A stretch of DNA of 64,000 nucleotides from Ramlibacter montanisoli. GTDB lineage: Bacteria; Pseudomonadota; Gammaproteobacteria; Burkholderiales; Burkholderiaceae_C. Below are positions 55,616 through 64,000 of the stretch, piece after piece (the stretch's first letter is position 1; each line of letters starts with the position of its first letter). The notes beneath the pieces were generated by a model. That model had not been told where the DNA came from, ran no database searches, and saw only the letters and a program-made list of their open reading frames with translations. Location of the stretch: the NCBI RefSeq assembly GCF_013087525.1, contig NZ_JABFCS010000001.1, positions 1,302,001 to 1,366,000 on the forward strand, written 5' to 3'. Both the position numbers and the translations under genes were made by a program.

Positions 55616-58600
55616 TTGCCCGCTCCGCTGAACATCACATTCCCCGACAACCTGCCGGTCTCCGCCAAGCGCGAGGAGATCATGGCCGCGATCGCGGCCC
55701 ACCAGGTGGTGATCGTCTGCGGCGAAACCGGCTCGGGCAAGACCACGCAGTTGCCGAAGATCGCCCTCGCCATGGGGCGCGGTCAGCGCCCCGTTTCCGA
55801 TGACGGGCGGGGCAGGCCGAACGCGCCAGCGGGCAGGGGCCGCCTGATCGGCCACACCCAGCCGCGGCGCATCGCCGCGACCAGCGTCGCCAAGCGCATC
55901 GCGCAGGAGCTGGACACGCCGCTGGGCGAGGTGGTCGGCTACAAGGTGCGCTTCCAGGACCGGCTGGCGAAGGACGCTTCCGTCAAGCTGATGACCGACG
56001 GCATCCTGCTGGCGGAGACGCAATCCGATCCGCTGCTCAAGGCCTACGACACCATCATCATCGACGAGGCGCACGAGCGCAGCCTCAACATCGACTTCCT
56101 CCTGGGCTACCTGCGCCAGCTGCTGCCGCGCCGCCCGGACCTGAAGGTGGTGGTGACCTCGGCGACCATCGACGCCGAGCGCTTCGCGCAGCACTTCGCT
56201 TCGGCCCAGGGGCCGGCGCCAGTGATCTACGTCTCGGGGCGCACCTTCCCGGTGGAGCAGCGCTGGCACCCCTTCGAGGAATCGCGCGATTTCGACCTGA
56301 ACGACGCGATCGCCGACGCGGTGGACGAGCTCTGGCGCGGCAACGCGCCCGGCGACATCCTGGTGTTCCTCCCGGGCGAACGCGAGATCCGCGAGGCGGC
56401 CGACCACCTGCGCAAGCACCTGGCGCACGATGTGCTCACGCGCAATGCGGAAGTGCTGCCGCTGTTCGCGCGCCTGTCGCAGGCGGAGCAGGACCGCGTG
56501 TTCGACTCCCACCCGGGCCGGCGCATCGTGCTGGCCACCAACGTGGCCGAGACCTCGCTCACCGTTCCGGGCATACGGTACGTCGTGGACACAGGAACGG
56601 CGCGGGTCAAGCGCTACAGTTTCCGAAGCAAGGTGGAGCAGCTGCTGGTCGAGCCGGTCAGCCAGGCCGCCGCCAACCAGCGCGCCGGCCGCTGCGGCCG
56701 CGTGGCCAACGGCATCTGCATCCGCCTGTACGGCGAGCAGGACTTCAGCGGCCGGCCGCGCTTCACCGATCCGGAAATCCTGCGCTCCTCGCTGGCCGGC
56801 GTGATCCTGCGCATGAAGTCGCTGCACCTGGGCGCGGTGGAGGAATTCCCCTTCATCGACCGGCCTTCCAGCCGCGCGATCTCCGACGGCTACCAGCTGC
56901 TCAACGAACTCGGGGCGGTGGACGACAACAACGAGCTCACGCCCATGGGCGCCGAGCTGGCACGGCTGCCGCTCGACCCGCGCGTGGGCCGCATGATCCT
57001 GGAGGCGCGCCAGCGCGGCGCGCTGCAGGAGGTGCTGGTGATCGCCTCGGCCCTGTCGCTGCAGGACGTGCGCGACCGGCCGATGGAGATGCAGGCGCAG
57101 GCCGACCAGCAGCATGCCAAGTTCGACGACGAGAAGAGCGAGTTCTCGGGCTACCTGCGGCTTTGGCAGTGGCTGGACGAGAGCCGGGGCGGCCACGGCA
57201 AGGACCACAAGCTGTCCAACCGCCAGTACGAGCAGCTGCTGCGGCAGAACTTCATCAACGTGCGGCGGGTGCGCGAATGGCGCGACGTGCACAGCCAGCT
57301 GCTGACGGTGGTGACCGAGCACAAGTGGCGCCTGAACGACCAGCCCGCGAGCTACGAGCAGTTGCACAAGGCCATGCTCTCCGGCCTGCTGGGCAACATC
57401 GGCTTCAAGCTGGAGGACGACGAGGCCTACCTCGGAGCACGCGGCATCAAGTTCTATCGCCATCCCGGCGCGCACCTGAAGAAGCGGCCCGGCCGCTGGG
57501 TCGTGGTGGCCGAACTGGTGGAGACCACCCGCCTGTTCGGCCGCGGCATCGCCAACATCGAGCCGCAGTGGGTGGAGGAGGTGGCGGGCCACCTGCTGAA
57601 GAAGCAGTTGCTCGATCCGCACTGGGAGAAGAAGGCGGCGGAAGTGCTGGCGCTGGAACGCGCCACGCTGTACGGGCTGGTGATCTACAGCGGCCGCCGC
57701 GTGCCTTTCGCCCGCGCCGACCTGCAGGGCGCGCGCGAGATCTTCATCCGCGAAGGCCTGGTCGACGGGCAGTGGGAAACGCGCCTGCCTTTCCTGGCGG
57801 CCAACCAGAAACTGGTCAAGCAGGTCGAGGAGCTGGAACACAAGTCGCGCCGGCAGGACGTGCTGGTGGACGAGGAGCTGATCTACGCCTTCTACGACCA
57901 GCAGGTCCCGAAGGACGTGTACAGCGGAGCGACCTTCGAAGGCTGGTACCGGACGGCGAGCCGCGGCCAGCCCGAGCTGCTGAAGCTCACGCGCGACGAG
58001 CTGATGCGGCACGAGGCCGCCGGCATCACCAGCAATGCCTTCCCCAAGGTCGTAAAGCTGGGCGGCGTGGACTGCTCGGCGAGCTACCTGCACGAACCCG
58101 GCGATCCGCGCGACGGCGTCACCGTCAGCGTGCCGCTGTTCGTGCTGAACCAGGTGAACGAGGACCGCGCCGAATGGCTGGTGCCCGGCATGCTGAAGGA
58201 CAAGGTCCAGGCCCTGCTGAAAAGCCTGCCGCAGAAACCGCGCTCGCGCTTCGTGCCGCTGCCGGAGTCGGCCACGCGCCTGGCGGAAGTGCTGTCCGCG
58301 CCGGAGCGCTACGCGAACGGCAGCCTGACCGACGCACTGCTGAAACAGGTGCGCGACCAGACCAGCCTGGACGTGAAGCGCACCGACTTCAAGCTCGACA
58401 TGGTGCCAGCCCACCTGTTCATGAACTTCCGCATCGTCGACGAACACGGGCGGCAGCTCGGGATGGGGCGCAACCTGGGTGCGCTGAAGGCGGAACTGGG
58501 GGCGAAGGCGCGCGGTGCATTTCAGGCACTGGCAGGCCTGAAGGTCGCGGCTGCTCCGGCTGTTCCTCCCTCCCCCTCCGGGGGAGGGAGGGGTGGGGGC

Positions 58601-59503
58601 GCTGGCGTCGGCGCAGCAAGGGCGAGCCCCCTCCCGACCTCCCCGGAGGGGGAGGGGAAAGAAGGTACACCGCCTGGACCTTCGGCGAACTGCCGGAACT
58701 CATGGAGATCCGCAAGGGCGGCACCAGCCTGGTCGGCTTCCCCGCGCTGGTCGACAGGCAGGACGCCGTCGTGATCGAGGTGTTCGACGAACCCGAGGTC
58801 GCGGCCGCGAAGCACCGCGGCGGCCTGCGTCGCCTGTTCGCGCTGCAGCTGCGAGACGCACTGAAGTACCTGGAAAAGAACATCCCCGACCTGCAGAAGA
58901 TGGCGGTGGCGTACATGCCGCTGGGCACGCACGAGGAACTGCGCGCGCAGGTCATCGAGGTCGCGCTGGACCGCGCGCTGCTGCAGGACCCGCTGCCCAC
59001 CGATGCCGCCGCGTTCCAGCGGCGCCTGGAAGAGGGGCGCGGGCGCCTGACGCTGATCGCCAACGAGGTCGCGCGCCTGGCCGCCACCATCCTGGCCGAG
59101 TACGCCGCGGCCGCACGCAAGATCAAGGACACGAAGATCCAGCCGGAAGCCACCGCCGATGCCGCCCAGCAGCTGCAACGGCTGGTACCCAAACGTTTCC
59201 TGGCCGCAACGCCCTGGGCGCGGCTGCAGCACCTTCCGCGTTACCTGAAGGGAATCGTGCTGCGGCTGGACAAGCTGCGGGCCGACCCCGAGCGCGACGC
59301 CGCCCGGCTGGCCGAGCTGCGGCCGCAGGAGCAGCGCTACTGGCGCCTCGTGGCCGAGCGCAAGGGCGCCACCGACGAGCGCATGGAGGATTTCCGCTGG
59401 CTGCTGGAGGAGCTGCGCGTCAGCTTCTTCGCGCAGGAACTGCGCACCCCAGCCCGTCAGCATCAAGCGATTGGAGAAAGTCTGGAGCCAGCTGAATAGT
59501 TGA
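55616..59503 (+). CDS. hrpA: ATP-dependent RNA helicase HrpA, two frame breaks and an inserted repeat
   Basis: A DEAH-box RNA helicase of about 1295 residues, the usual HrpA length. Motifs: GETGSGKTTQLPKI (Walker A), TQPRRIAATSVAKRIA, IIIDEAHERSLNIDF (DEAH), VVTSATIDAERF, VIYVSGRTFPVEQ, LVFLPGEREI, VLATNVAETSLTVPGIRYVVDTG and QRAGRCGRVANGICIRLY, then the HA2/OB domains and DUF3418 C-terminus. A palindromic repeat sits in the coding sequence at 58568-58657 and encodes a Gly/Pro/Arg-rich linker before RYTAWTFGELPELMEI. The frame slips inside or beside its G-run (about 58655) and again near 59448 in a C-run, giving the end QPVSIKRLEKVWSQLNS at 59503. The start at TTG 55616 is provisional. Confidence 0.88.
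58568..58657. repeat. Palindromic repeat element inside hrpA
   Basis: CCCTCCCCCTCCGGGGGAGG opens the left arm, and CCTCCCCGGAGGGGGAGGGG closes the right arm, about 60 bases apart. Each arm is itself a palindrome, and the two arms are roughly inverted copies (left continues AGGGGTGGGGGC, right begins GAGCCCCCTCCC). This is the structure of the non-autonomous REP/MITE-like repeats found between genes in Burkholderiales. Here it lies within an open reading frame. Confidence 0.75.
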
Positions 59504-59590
59504 CGCCTGGAAACCGCGGTACGCGGTAGAACCCCCATAGGCGGCCGGGGCGCACCCGGCACACTCTGGCGAACTCACGGGGTCTTGCCC

Positions 59591-60291
59591 ATGGATCGAC
59601 GCAGCTTCATCGGGACGTGCACGGCGGGCGCCGCTGGCCTGTCCGCCGCCGCCACCTTCGCCGCCCTGGCCGCCAACGCGCGGCCCAAGGAGTACGCGAA
59701 GGCGCTGCTGGTGAACGAGAGGGGCGACGCGCTGAAGGCGTCCGAGCTCAAGGTGCAGGCGAACTACGTCTTCCACTATCCCTTCGAGGCCACGCCGGTC
59801 TTCCTGCTGGACCTGGGCAAGGCGGTGGCGCCCAACACCTTGAGCACGCAGGACCGGAATGCCTACAGCTGGCCGGGCGGGGTGGGGCGCAACCGCAGCA
59901 TCGTGGCCTTCTCGGCGATCTGCGCCCACCAGCTGGTGTACCCCACGCGCGACGTGAGCTTCATCAGCTTTCGCAAGACGCGCGCAGCGCGGCGTGCAGG
60001 ACGGCCTGATCCACTGCTGCGCGGAGCACAGCCAGTACGATCCCGCGCGCGGCGCGGAGGTGCTCGGGCCCGGCCAAGCAGCCGCTGTGCGCGGTGCTGC
60101 TGTCGCACGATGCGAAGGCGGACACGCTGACGGCCTACGCCACGCTGGGCGGCGAGATGTTCGACGAGTTCTTCCGCAAATACGAGATGAAGCTCAGCCT
60201 GGACGTGGGCCCCAAGGCGAAAAACGCCGTGGCGGGCCAGAGCATAGTGCGCGAGCTGGAACGGTTCTGCAAGAACCCCATCCAGTGCTGA
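59591..60291 (+). CDS. Rieske [2Fe-2S] protein, Tat-exported, two frame breaks
   Basis: A Rieske-type protein of about 233 residues. The twin-arginine signal is MDRRSFIGTCTAGAAGLSAA. The cluster-binding motifs are C-x-H in IVAFSAICAHQLVYPT and C-x-x-H in LIHCCAEHSQYDP. The C-terminus is CAVLLSHDAKADTLTAYATLGGEMF...KNPIQC. Two single-base slips, near 59990 and 60078, break the frame. It resembles ubiquinol-cytochrome-c-reductase-type or arsenite-oxidase-small-subunit-type Rieske proteins, but no partner cytochrome gene is near. The redox partner is unknown. Confidence 0.78.
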
Positions 60292-60295
60292 GGGT

Positions 60296-60374
60296 GCTGG
60301 GGTTCGCTGCGCTCACCGCCAGCCTACGATTTCCGTCGGGGTAGGCTGGCGGTGAGGCGCAGCCGAACCCCAGC
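60296..60374. repeat. Long inverted repeat between the Rieske and aminotransferase genes
   Basis: Arms of 32 and 34 bases (60296-60327 and 60341-60374) pair along their full length apart from two single-base bulges. The outer ends are GCTGGGGTTCG and CGAACCCCAGC. It lies between the convergent stop codons at 60291 and 60378 and could end both transcripts, but its length and near-perfect pairing suggest a REP/MITE-like mobile repeat rather than an ordinary terminator. Confidence 0.7.
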
Positions 60375-60377
60375 GCT

Positions 60378-61550
60378 TCAAAGCTTCGCCAGCCGCTCCA
60401 GCGCCGCCTTCAGGGTCTCGTCCTTCTTTGCGAAGCAGAACCGAACCACCCGCTGGTCGAAGCCGTTGCCGTAGAACGCCGACAGCGGGATGGCCGCCAC
60501 GCCGATCTCGCTGGTGAGCCACTTGCAGAACTCGTCTTCCTTCAGCGCGCTGACCTTGGAGATCTCCACGCACTGGAAGTACGTGCCTTCGCTGGGCAAC
60601 AGCTGGAAGCGCGTGCGCGCCAGGCCTTCGCGGAACAGGTCGCGCTTGCGCTGGTAGAAGGCCGGCAGCTGCAGGTAGGGCTCGGGCGAGGCCATGTAGC
60701 TGGCCAGGCCGAACTGCATCGGCGTGTTCACCGTGAACACGTTGAACTGGTGCACCTTGCGGAACTCGGCGGAGAGCACGGCCGGTGCCGCCACGTAGCC
60801 GACCTTCCAGCCGGTGACGTGGTAGGTCTTGCCGAAGCTGGAGACGATCAGCGAGCGCGCGGCCAGGCCGGGGAAGCGCGCCGCGCTCTGGTGCAGCTGG
60901 CCGTCGAACACCATGTGCTCGTAGACCTCGTCGCTGATCACGAAGACGTCGGTGGGCGCCAGCAGGTCCTGCAGCTGCAGCATCTCCGCGCGCGTCCACA
61001 CCGTGCCGCTCGGGTTGTGCGGCGAGTTGATCATGATCGCGCGCGTCTTCGGCGACAACGCGGCCGCGATCTTGACGAAGTCCGGCCGGAAGGTGCCGGG
61101 GGTAAGCGGCACGCGCACCACGGTGCCGCCGGCCAGCTCGATGTTGGGCACGTAGCTGTCGTAGCAGGGCTCCAGCACGATCACCTCGTCGCCCGGCTTC
61201 ACGATGGCCAGCACCGCCGTGATGATCGCCTGCGTCGCGCCGGCGGTGATGGTGATCTCGCTGGCCGAGTCGTACTTGCGGCCGTAGAGCGCCTCCACCT
61301 TGGACGCCACCGCCTCGCGCAGCGGCGCGATGCCGGTCATCGGCGGGTACTGGTTCAGCCCCTTCTTCATGGCCTCGGTGACCGCGTCGACCAGCTTCGG
61401 GTCGCACTCGAAGTCGGGGAAGCCCTGGCCCAAATTCACGGCGCCCTTCTCGGTCGCCAGCGCGGACATCACCGTGAAGATGGTGGTGCCCATGGTCGGG
61501 AACTTGGTCTGGATCGGCGGGGTGCGTTCGGTGACAGGAGCCATGGTCAT
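60378..61550 (-). CDS. PLP-dependent aminotransferase (methionine/kynurenine aminotransferase-like)
   Basis: A 390-residue class I/II aminotransferase. The PLP lysine lies in SLIVSSFGKTYHVTGWKVGYVAAP. INSPHNPSGTVWTRAEM is the N-P-x-G motif, VFVISDEVYEHMVFDG holds the cofactor aspartate/tyrosine, and RVVRFCFAKKDETLKAAL carries the substrate arginine. The YbdL/kynurenine aminotransferase type is suggested by GQGFPDFECDPKLVDA and LNQYPPMTGIAPLREAV. Possible substrates are methionine or aromatic amino acids. ATG 61550 shares a base with the cysB stop, so the two are cotranscribed, consistent with a role in sulfur amino-acid metabolism. Confidence 0.93.
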   Translation of the reverse strand: MTMAPVTERTPPIQTKFPTMGTTIFTVMSALATEKGAVNLGQGFPDFECDPKLVDAVTEAMKKGLNQYPPMTGIAPLREAVASKVEALYGRKYDSASEITITAGATQAIITAVLAIVKPGDEVIVLEPCYDSYVPNIELAGGTVVRVPLTPGTFRPDFVKIAAALSPKTRAIMINSPHNPSGTVWTRAEMLQLQDLLAPTDVFVISDEVYEHMVFDGQLHQSAARFPGLAARSLIVSSFGKTYHVTGWKVGYVAAPAVLSAEFRKVHQFNVFTVNTPMQFGLASYMASPEPYLQLPAFYQRKRDLFREGLARTRFQLLPSEGTYFQCVEISKVSALKEDEFCKWLTSEIGVAAIPLSAFYGNGFDQRVVRFCFAKKDETLKAALERLAKL

Positions 61551-62499
61551 CAAAGTTCGTAGTCGTTGCCGTGGCCGCTCATGGCCTTCGCGATCAGGTT
61601 GCGGTCCAGGCGGTCGGAAAGCAGTTCGGCGAAGCGGTAGACGAAGTTTCGCAGGTATGCGCCGCGCTTGAACGCCACGCGGGCGACGTTCTGCCCGAAC
61701 AGGTGGCCCAGGGGGCGGGCGGCGAGGTCGGAGTTGGTGCTGCCGACGTCGTCGCGCACCGCCATCTCGGCGACGATGCCGATGCCCAGGCCGAGGCGCA
61801 CGTAGGTCTTGATCACGTCGGAGTCGATCGCCTCCAGGGCGATGCGCGGCGGCTGCTTCTTCTGCGCGAAGGCGCTGTCGATGCGGGTGCGGCCGGTGAA
61901 GCTGGGGTGGTAGGTGACCAGCGGCTCGGCGGCGATGTCCTCCAGCGACACCCGTTCCTTCTTCGCCAGGGGTGCCCCTGTGGCAGCACCAGCACGTGCT
62001 GCCACTCGTAGCAGGGCATGGTGACCAGCTCCGGGTATTCGCCCAGCGATTCCGTCGCGATGCCGATCTCCGCCACTTCGTCCAGCACCATGCGCGCCAC
62101 CTGGTCGGGCGAGCCCTGGTGCAGGCTGACGCTCACCTTGGGATAGGCCTCGCGCAGCTTCGCCACCGGGATGGGCAGCACGTAGCGCGCCTGCGTGTGG
62201 GTGGTGGCGATCGAGAGCGTGCCGCTGTCCTGGGCGCTGAACTGCTCGCCGATGCGCTTGAGGTTGCTCACCTCGCGCATGATCAGCTCGATGCTCTTGA
62301 GCACGTGCTGGCCGGGTTCGGTGACGCGCTTGAGGCGCTTGCCGTGGCGCGCGAAGATCTCGACGCCCAGCTCTTCTTCCAGCTCGATGATGGCCTTGGA
62401 CACGCCCGGCTGGGAGGTGTGCAGGGCCTTGGCCGCTTCCGTCAGGTTCAGGTTGCGCCGCACCGCTTCCTGGACGAAGCGAAACTGATGCAGGTTCAT
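61550..62499 (-). CDS. cysB: LysR-family sulfur regulator CysB, one frame break
   Basis: A 316-residue CysB (after repair). The helix-turn-helix is LHQFRFVQEAVRRNLNLTEAAKALHTSQPGVSKAIIELEEELGVEIF. The effector domain contains TLSIATTHTQARYVLPIPVAKL and LGLGIGIVAEMAVRDD, hallmarks of CysB/Cbl. A single missing C in the run at about 61975 (QGHP, then LAKKERVSLEDIAAEPLVTYHP) breaks the frame. CysB senses N-acetylserine/sulfide and activates sulfate uptake and reduction genes; the sbp-cysTWA operon at 45 kb is a likely target. It is cotranscribed with the aminotransferase. Confidence 0.94.
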
Positions 62500-62542
62500 G
62501 CCGATTTTCTTCTAAGAGAGACAGGCATTATGCCTGCAGCCC

Positions 62543-62900
62543 TTATTCCAACGCAATCTGAGCGAGCAGTTCGACGACCCGGCCGTCCTCCCCACGGGCT
62601 TCTGCAGCACGAAGGCAACAGAGGGGAAACGGGCGCGCAGGCCGTCCACCAGCAGCGGCAGGTCCTCGCGGGCGTGCCGCCCGGTGCCGAGAAACATGGG
62701 GACGATCGTGACCTGGCCGGCGCCGGCGGCCACCAGTTCGGCCGCGGCATCCGGCAGGCCCGGGGTGTCCAGCTCAGGAAGGCGCACCGCACCGGGGTGT
62801 CGGGCGTCATGGCGCGCAGCCGCGCCGCCACCGTTTCCATGGACAGGCGCCACAGCGGGTCGCGCGAGCCGTGGCCGAACAGGACGATCGCCTTGCCCAT
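62543..62900 (-). CDS. cbiX: CbiX/SirB-type sirohydrochlorin chelatase, two frame breaks
   Basis: A short (about 118 residues) single-domain chelatase that inserts Fe2+ or Co2+ into sirohydrochlorin for siroheme or cobalamin. The N-terminus GKAIVLFGHGSRDPLWRLSMETVAARL carries the metal-site histidine. The frame then slips near 62775 (CAFL, then ELDTPGLPDAAAELVAAG), runs through VTIVPMFLGTGRHAREDLPLLVDGL with a second histidine, and slips again near 62590 to end RVVELLAQIALE at 62543. Siroheme serves sulfite reductase, so location beside cysB fits a sulfur-assimilation cluster. Confidence 0.82.
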
Positions 62901-62901
62901 G

Positions 62902-63999
62902 TCAGCGCCGCAGCACCAGCCAGCTGAAGGCCGCCAGCGAGAAGAAGGTGTAGATGATGCCCGGCGCCCCCGCCGCCACCCAGGGCACCCAGTTCTGCAG
63001 GTTGCCGATGTAGCCGAACACGTTGTTCAGCAGGAAGAAGCTGATGCCGATCAGCACGCCACCGAACACGTAGCTGGTGATTCCGCCCGAGCGGAAGTGC
63101 AGGTAGGCAAAGGGCAGGGCCAGCACCACCATCACCATGCAGGACAGCGGATAGAACACCTTGCGCCAGAACTCGATCTCGTAGCGCTGCGATGTCTGCG
63201 AGTTCGCCTCCAGGTGCCGGATGTACTGGAACAGGGCGATGGTGCTCATGCGCTCGGGCTTCAGGAGCGCCACCGACACCATCTCCTGCGTGATCTCGCT
63301 GGGCCAGCGCATCGTCGGCAGCTTCAGGCGCTCCACGCGCGAGGCGCCTTCGTTGGTGTTGAACTCGGTGCGTTCCACGTCCCTCAGGGTCCAGGCGCCT
63401 TCGCCGAAGCTGGCCTGGCCGGCCTGCGTGATCGACACCAGGAAGCCGCGCGAATCGGCCTCGAAGATCCGCACCTTCTCCATCTGGCCCTCGGGCGTGA
63501 GGCGGAACACGTTCACGTTGTACGAGAGGTAGCGCTGCCGCTCCTTCAGCCAGGCGCCGGTGGTGCCGATCGACAGGCCGCCGCCCAGCCGCGACTTGAG
63601 CAGCTGCGCCGTGCGGTCCGACAGCGGCGCCAGGTAGTCGCCGGTGGCGAAGGTCAGGATGGTGAAGGCCAGGCCCAGGCCGAACAGCGCCCGCAGCGCG
63701 CGCCAGGGACCGAGGCCGCTGGTGCGCAGGATGGTGTATTCGGAGCTTTGCGCCAGCCGCGCCATCACGAAGATGGTTCCGATCAGCACGGCGATCGGCA
63801 GCAGCTCGTACAGGTGGCTGGGCATGCGCAGCGCCACGTAGATCAGCGCCTGCGTCAGCCGGTAGGGCTGCATGCCGCGGCCCAGGTTGCCCAGCTCGTC
63901 GACGAAGTCGAAGAAGAAGAACAGGGCCAGAAAGCCGACGCTCACGAAGGCGACGGCATACAGGACCTCGACGTAGATCAGGCGGCGGATCGTCCTCAC
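62902..63999 (-). CDS. lptG: LPS export permease LptG
   Basis: A 365-residue inner-membrane LptG, subunit of the LptBFG ABC complex that extracts LPS for transport to the outer membrane. The N-terminal half is RRLIYVEVLYAVAFVSVGFLALFFFFDFVDEL with a first span. LYELLPIAVLIGTIFVMARLAQSSEYTILRTSGLGPWRALRAL follows, then a large periplasmic beta-jellyroll from about 130 to 260 and three C-terminal spans (FYPLSCMVMVVLALPFAYLHFRSGG; VFGGVLIGISFFLLNNVFGYIG). The start is taken as GTG 63999, one base from the window edge; a longer N-terminus cannot be excluded. Its 3' end abuts the CbiX gene. Confidence 0.95.
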   Translation of the reverse strand: MRTIRRLIYVEVLYAVAFVSVGFLALFFFFDFVDELGNLGRGMQPYRLTQALIYVALRMPSHLYELLPIAVLIGTIFVMARLAQSSEYTILRTSGLGPWRALRALFGLGLAFTILTFATGDYLAPLSDRTAQLLKSRLGGGLSIGTTGAWLKERQRYLSYNVNVFRLTPEGQMEKVRIFEADSRGFLVSITQAGQASFGEGAWTLRDVERTEFNTNEGASRVERLKLPTMRWPSEITQEMVSVALLKPERMSTIALFQYIRHLEANSQTSQRYEIEFWRKVFYPLSCMVMVVLALPFAYLHFRSGGITSYVFGGVLIGISFFLLNNVFGYIGNLQNWVPWVAAGAPGIIYTFFSLAAFSWLVLRR

Positions 64000-64000
64000 G

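Noticed and set aside
54320..58447. A 1375-codon open frame on the minus strand opposite hrpA and the second GEDGF gene
   Set aside because: It is an antisense shadow of strongly conserved genes. In 70% GC DNA long stop-free antisense frames are expected, and the translation is His/Ala/Arg/Gly-rich without domains.

Overview
The window is about 70% GC, densely packed and chromosomal. It has no phage, IS element, CRISPR array, tRNA or rRNA that I can see. Gene content points to a betaproteobacterium of the Comamonadaceae, probably Ramlibacter- or Variovorax-like. Supporting genes are a Bug/TctC-type solute receptor, PobA with an IclR regulator, CysB with an Sbp-CysTWA sulfate importer, a YgiQ radical SAM protein, a DUF2917/LysR divergent pair, Ku, and a bacteriophytochrome operon. 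This assignment is an inference from protein families, not from a marker gene.

Layout. 1-4.3 kb: M19 dipeptidase, acyl-CoA dehydrogenase, TerB-like protein, HbpS/GlcG-like secreted protein, GFA and VOC proteins. 4.3-10.1 kb: secreted WXXGXW protein, DnaJ-domain membrane protein, a CXXCH protein, D-tartrate dehydratase with a divergent LysR regulator, and a BamE-like protein. 10.1-16.8 kb: an intergenic region with a candidate small RNA, an FtsH-like membrane protease, DUF2059, several small proteins and a DUF2868/DUF3482-like membrane protein. 16.8-26.7 kb is the signalling region: a hybrid histidine kinase, a transglutaminase, an SRAP protein, a repeat lipoprotein, then the overlapping operon bphO-bphP-response regulator-hybrid kinase, which forms a biliverdin-based red/far-red light-sensing phosphorelay. 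26.7-35.6 kb: class II aldolase, LysR/DUF2917, then stress and DNA-repair genes (Ku, ExoIII, Q-rich protein, CHRD lipoprotein, small proteins) and a crotonase. 35.6-44.9 kb: flavin monooxygenase with DUF2783, YgiQ, acyltransferase, CoA transferase, Bug receptor, pobA and its IclR regulator. 45-49.5 kb: sulfate importer and DsbB. 49.5-64 kb: erythromycin-esterase-like protein and hydrolase, ArgA, two tandem membrane proteins with degenerate GGDEF domains, HrpA, a Rieske protein, an aminotransferase, CysB, a CbiX-type chelatase and LptG.

Two themes cut across the window. First, six accessory or stress-type genes (WXXGXW protein, repeat lipoprotein, Ku, Q-rich protein, a 60-residue protein and the CHRD lipoprotein) carry a sense-oriented T-C-[CT]-T-A-[CT]-[AG] heptamer 51-59 bases before the start codon. 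This suggests a shared stress-type promoter. Second, more than twenty single-base frame breaks, many in G or C runs, interrupt otherwise well-conserved genes such as cysA, cysB, hrpA, ygiQ and tarD. They look like sequencing or assembly indels rather than gene decay, so frame-broken genes are annotated here as single loci with the break position stated.
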